DNA from: GCA-2737725 sp033763995
Lineage (GTDB): Bacteria; Pseudomonadota; Alphaproteobacteria; Rhodospirillales; Rhodospirillaceae
Reading direction: 5' to 3'
Length of the DNA stretch: 64,000 nucleotides
NCBI GenBank assembly: GCA_033763995.1
Contig: JANRJL010000032.1
Coordinates: forward strand, 163,992-227,991
Shown here in pieces: positions 61,514 through 64,000 of the stretch. Positions within the stretch are counted from its first letter, which is position 1. Each line of letters starts with the position of its first letter. A program made the position numbers and the translations under genes. Below the pieces are notes generated by a model. That model saw nothing but the letters and a program-made list of their open reading frames with translations. It searched no databases and had not been told where the DNA came from.

Positions 61514-62215
61514 ATGGTCGACACCGCCACGGCGCGCTTCGGCGCGCGCAAACAATCCCTCGGCTCCAACGTCAACACCTGGGGCGACACCAAGCTCAAC
61601 GACGTGCTCGATCTCTTCGATCGCGGCGCCAAGGGCTATCAGTCCATCGCCATGACAGGCGACGCGACCCTGAGCTGGACCAATTACGCCGCCGCCAACC
61701 AGGGCCAGGTGCAAACCGTCAAGCTGACGGGGTCGTTGGCCGCCGCCGCCAGCCTGATCGTGCCCAGCCGCGAGTGGGCCTTCACGGTCATCAACGCGGC
61801 GGGCCACACCGTGACGGTGCGCACCAGCGCCGGCGTGGGCGTGGCGATTCCGACCGGCCACCAAGCCGCGCTCTATTGCGACGGCAATGACGTGGCCAAC
61901 GCAGCGCCCACGGTGCTGGGCGGAAGCCTGCGCGCCGGCGGGCGCATCGCCAACGTGACCGCCGCGTCCGAGGGCAGCGACGCCGTCAACAAAGCGCAGA
62001 TGGACGCGGCCATCGGGCTCGCCACCACCAGTTCGTCGCCCGGCACGCTGCGGGTGACGGCGGTGGACACGACCGCGAAGTTCCTCAACACGGCCCTCAC
62101 GGTCTCGGGCAGCCTGACCAAGACGGTCAACAACCCCGGGGCCAACGAAACACTCGACATCGCATTCACGTTCGACGAGGGCAACCAAATCCTCGCCGCG
62201 CAAGTCTTTTCATGA
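61514..62215 (+). CDS. Phage virion or tail-fibre-like protein
   Basis: A 233-residue, Ala/Thr/Gly-rich beta protein (GSNVNTWGDTKLNDVLDLFDRG at the start; GYQSIAMTGDATLSW; repeated TV/VN strands). The N-terminus resembles phage tail proteins that begin with a short helix and a GDATLS repeat. No receptor-binding domain can be named. It is followed closely by three short genes of similar composition. Confidence 0.6.
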   Translation: MVDTATARFGARKQSLGSNVNTWGDTKLNDVLDLFDRGAKGYQSIAMTGDATLSWTNYAAANQGQVQTVKLTGSLAAAASLIVPSREWAFTVINAAGHTVTVRTSAGVGVAIPTGHQAALYCDGNDVANAAPTVLGGSLRAGGRIANVTAASEGSDAVNKAQMDAAIGLATTSSSPGTLRVTAVDTTAKFLNTALTVSGSLTKTVNNPGANETLDIAFTFDEGNQILAAQVFS

Positions 62216-62226
62216 AGGAGAGCTAG

Positions 62227-62577
62227 ATGACGACAATTGTGAAACAATTTCTATCGGGATCGAGCAACGGCAAGGGCATCAAGATCGCGGCGACCGCCAT
62301 TGCCAGCGGCGACACGGTTCACACGCCCGATGGCGCGGCCAAGGATGAAGTATGGCTTCATGCACAGAACACATCGGCAGCGGACGTGAAATTGACAGTC
62401 GGGTGGGGCGGCACGACCGACCCGGACAATCTTATCGAGCACACAATCAAGGCTGAGGACGGGCTCTATCTCGTCGTCCCGGGCCTGCCCATCACGGGAG
62501 CCAGCAACGTGATCAAGGCATCCGCGAGCGCCGCAAACATGCTGGTGATCTATGGATACGTGAATAGGATTTCATGA
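62227..62577 (+). CDS. Small phage virion-like protein
   Basis: A 116-residue beta-rich protein (KIAATAIASGDTVHTPDG, then VWLHAQNTSAADVKLTVGWGG). It resembles capsid-decoration or tail-associated proteins in composition. It is separated by 11 bp from the preceding gene and 1 bp from the next. Confidence 0.6.
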   Translation: MTTIVKQFLSGSSNGKGIKIAATAIASGDTVHTPDGAAKDEVWLHAQNTSAADVKLTVGWGGTTDPDNLIEHTIKAEDGLYLVVPGLPITGASNVIKASASAANMLVIYGYVNRIS

Positions 62578-62578
62578 C

Positions 62579-62929
62579 ATGACAAGAATCACCGGAGCTT
62601 CCAGGCCCTGGGCCAAGGGCATGGCGCCGGAGGCCATTGACCTCGCGGGCGCGTTCACCGTCACCAGCACCAAGACGACATTCGGCCTCGGCACGCTGGG
62701 CACCAGCCAAGTCGGCGAACTGATCATCCAGAATCTCGGTTTGGTCGACGTTTTCGTGGGTCCGGAAGCATCGCTCACGGCCGCCAACGGCCTCAAGATT
62801 CCCGGCGCTGTCGCCACCGGTACGACCCACTTGGGCGGGCTCTTGGTGTTGCAAACCGGGGCCAACGTCGCGGCCATCACCAGCGCAGGCTCGGCCGAGG
62901 TGCGCATTGTAAGGACGAAGTTCTCATGA
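62579..62929 (+). CDS. Small phage virion-like protein
   Basis: A 116-residue beta-rich protein (FTVTSTKTTFGLGTLGTSQVGELIIQNLG). Not recognised. Its stop overlaps the next start by ATGA. Likely part of the same structural set. Confidence 0.6.
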   Translation: MTRITGASRPWAKGMAPEAIDLAGAFTVTSTKTTFGLGTLGTSQVGELIIQNLGLVDVFVGPEASLTAANGLKIPGAVATGTTHLGGLLVLQTGANVAAITSAGSAEVRIVRTKFS

Positions 62930-63216
62930 GCGGCATGGCAACCGGCGCGCGCAGCGTCATCAAATCGATCCAACGTTATTCGGCATATGGTCCGGATACA
63001 GGCACCACGGTCAACATCACTATTTCCGCCGTAGACATGAACAAAGCTGTGGTTATTCCGGGCGGGTTTCTTACAAGCGATCTAGTCAACACTCCGAATG
63101 GCGGTTCATCATTCTGCAATCATACTTTGACTAACTCTACAACGGTGAGTGTCAAGGTGGCGGTATTTTTCTCAGGTTCAACCGGGTTTACTGGCACAGT
63201 TGTGGAGTACTACTAA
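62926..63216 (+). CDS. Small phage virion-like protein
   Basis: A 96-residue Thr/Ser/Val-rich protein (GTTVNITISAVDMNKAVVIPGG, then VAVFFSGSTGFTGTVVEYY). Composition becomes AT-richer from here. Not recognised. Coupled by ATGA to the preceding gene. Confidence 0.6.
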   Translation: MSGMATGARSVIKSIQRYSAYGPDTGTTVNITISAVDMNKAVVIPGGFLTSDLVNTPNGGSSFCNHTLTNSTTVSVKVAVFFSGSTGFTGTVVEYY

Positions 63217-63217
63217 T

Positions 63218-63409
63218 ATGGAGATCTTTACAGCCCATTGCAGGCAGTCTGACAAAGTTTGCTTTTCCATCACACAAACAACAACAAAGCTAATCTCTCC
63301 ACCAGACGAGGTGTTTTTCGTCGAAATAGATTCGTTCGACGAAAGCTTGATAAACCAGCGCTTTGTCAATGGGCGGTGGGTGGAAAGACTGATCAATGCC
63401 GATTCTTAA
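63218..63409 (+). CDS. Small hypothetical phage protein
   Basis: A 63-residue acidic protein (CFSITQTTTKLISPPDEVFFVEIDSFDES) starting right after the previous stop (TAATATG). Not recognised. It is the last gene of the run before the degraded right end. Confidence 0.5.
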   Translation: MEIFTAHCRQSDKVCFSITQTTTKLISPPDEVFFVEIDSFDESLINQRFVNGRWVERLINADS

Positions 63410-63426
63410 ATCCCAAGTCTCAAATT

Positions 63427-63810
63427 TCAAATCCTTAGCTCCAAAATGGTGTTTGACCGGGTTTCCTGCAACAGCTGATGGCGAGGATCATCCGCGCAGT
63501 CATGATTGTCGTACCAAAAGTAGTTTTCCAACGATATTGTCCGGTCGGCAATGGTGGCTGTTACGGACATGATGCTGGGTGGGTCGTTTGAGTCCATCAG
63601 GAAATGTAAAGCAAGATATAACGCCACCCGATCGGCACCACAAGGCAAACGCCCAAGCCGCCATATCTCCGCAAGGTAACCTGCATCAGCATCAAAGATT
63701 CTTTTGCGAACAGGGCGAGCCCGCTACACCCACGAAACCCTGTTGGCAGAATCGTGGCGACTTGGTTGCAGCATCAATCCAATGGCATGTACAAAGAGAC
63801 TTTCAAACAT
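63427..63810 (-). pseudogene. Broken ORF with internal amber
   Basis: From ATG 63810, MFESLFVHAIGLMLQ continues in one frame to stop 63427, interrupted by one TAG after about 28 codons (near 63724). The second part (KRIFDADAGYLAEIWRLG, then TISLENYFWYDNHDCADD) reads like a real protein. No family is recognised. It could be a decayed chromosomal or phage gene at the right boundary. Confidence 0.35.
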
Positions 63811-63860
63811 GGTGAAACGGCCCCCTAATTGACCGGACAGGTCTTGTCTCCCCATAAGGA

Positions 63861-64000
63861 CTAGCAGTCTGCTGAAAAACCCTCCGGATCGCCAGTGTGT
63901 ATCGTGAGCTTGGAGATTGTGTCCGTTCGGCTGGGCTTTTGGGAGGTTGAGGGGGTGGCAATATCGCTTGCTTCCCTCATCACCAGGTACCCGGCACCTA
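63861..64000. mobile_element. Possible end of an insertion sequence
   Basis: CTAGCAGTCTGCTGAAAAA at 63861-63879 resembles terminal repeats of IS1182-like elements, whose ends contain a GCTGCTGAAAAA-type core. The body would lie beyond the window. Only this end motif supports the call. Confidence 0.25.

Noticed and set aside
36829..63810. Possible TAG recoding in the phage, because two frames carry internal TAG
   Set aside because: Several intact genes in the same region end in TAG (for example at 40590, 43738 and 61228), so TAG is an ordinary stop here; the two frames are better read as broken genes.

Overview
The window is GC-rich DNA from a Gram-negative bacterium. The gene content (a TonB-dependent receptor with an EIVVTAQRR-type plug start, DUF1838 proteins, Tat-like leaders, a YdbH-family envelope protein, GafY/GafZ-like regulators) points to an alphaproteobacterium; I cannot name the genus. 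Two regions are visible: ordinary chromosome from 1 to about 26.66 kb, and a prophage or phage-derived element from about 26.66 kb to at least 63.4 kb.

Chromosomal part. It holds the nucleotide nucleosidase PpnN, an SGNH hydrolase, a TetA-like MFS exporter, UPF0178 and YjbR proteins, a 933-residue YdbH-family protein, a Panacea (DUF4065) protein, a HigBA-like toxin-antitoxin pair with a palindromic operator over its -10 box, a lone HigA-like regulator, and a pYEATS protein paired with a two-TM protein. From 12.4 to 26.6 kb follows a set rich in methyltransferases and exported proteins: five Rossmann methyltransferase-like proteins, two DUF1838 proteins, an HD-domain protein, a CPA1 antiporter, a DUF192 protein, two alpha/beta-hydrolase paralogues lacking the nucleophile Ser, and a TonB-dependent receptor.

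Phage part. A CI/LexA-like repressor with an intact Ser-Lys dyad faces an early operon encoding a DnaA domain IV-like protein, a hypothetical protein and a DUF6456-like protein. The first and third resemble GafY and GafZ, the activator pair of alphaproteobacterial gene transfer agents. Structural genes follow in order: DUF115 protein, small terminase, large terminase, portal, scaffold, SU10-type major capsid, adaptor and short late virion proteins. Three promoters (29.9, 45.2, 53.4 kb) share one geometry: a DnaA-box-like site, 13 nt, TTGACN, 18 nt, TANAGA, 12 nt, then a conserved hairpin at the expected 5' end of the RNA. This looks like a late regulon driven by the GafY/GafZ-like pair.

The most unusual content lies between the structural genes. 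There are thirteen full or partial copies of one modular gene, numbered M1 to M13 here. A conserved N-terminal domain (core motifs YTFREGL, GIDPDLAVEAGD, HVTPGEVVIP, ANSVNPRTG) is joined to unrelated, AT-richer C-terminal domains: GH24 lysozyme, a transglycosylase-like domain, M23 peptidase, a hydrophobic helix domain, and cysteine-bounded helical domains. Nearly every copy is followed by a small exported or membrane protein: an LprI-like protein after the lysozyme, Sel1-repeat lipoproteins facing the cysteine-bounded type, and multi-TM proteins elsewhere. Many copies lack a start and begin at recurrent breakpoints, like the orphan cassettes of polymorphic toxin loci. A TonB-box-like motif (IEEIVVT and variants) sits just after the conserved domain in seven copies. 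My reading is a phage-borne polymorphic effector and immunity array, possibly carried or released by phage particles. That is inference; the repeats, pairings and promoters are directly visible.

I saw no integrase, lysis cassette, tail tube, rRNA, tRNA or CRISPR array. The right edge contains a broken ORF and a possible insertion-sequence end.
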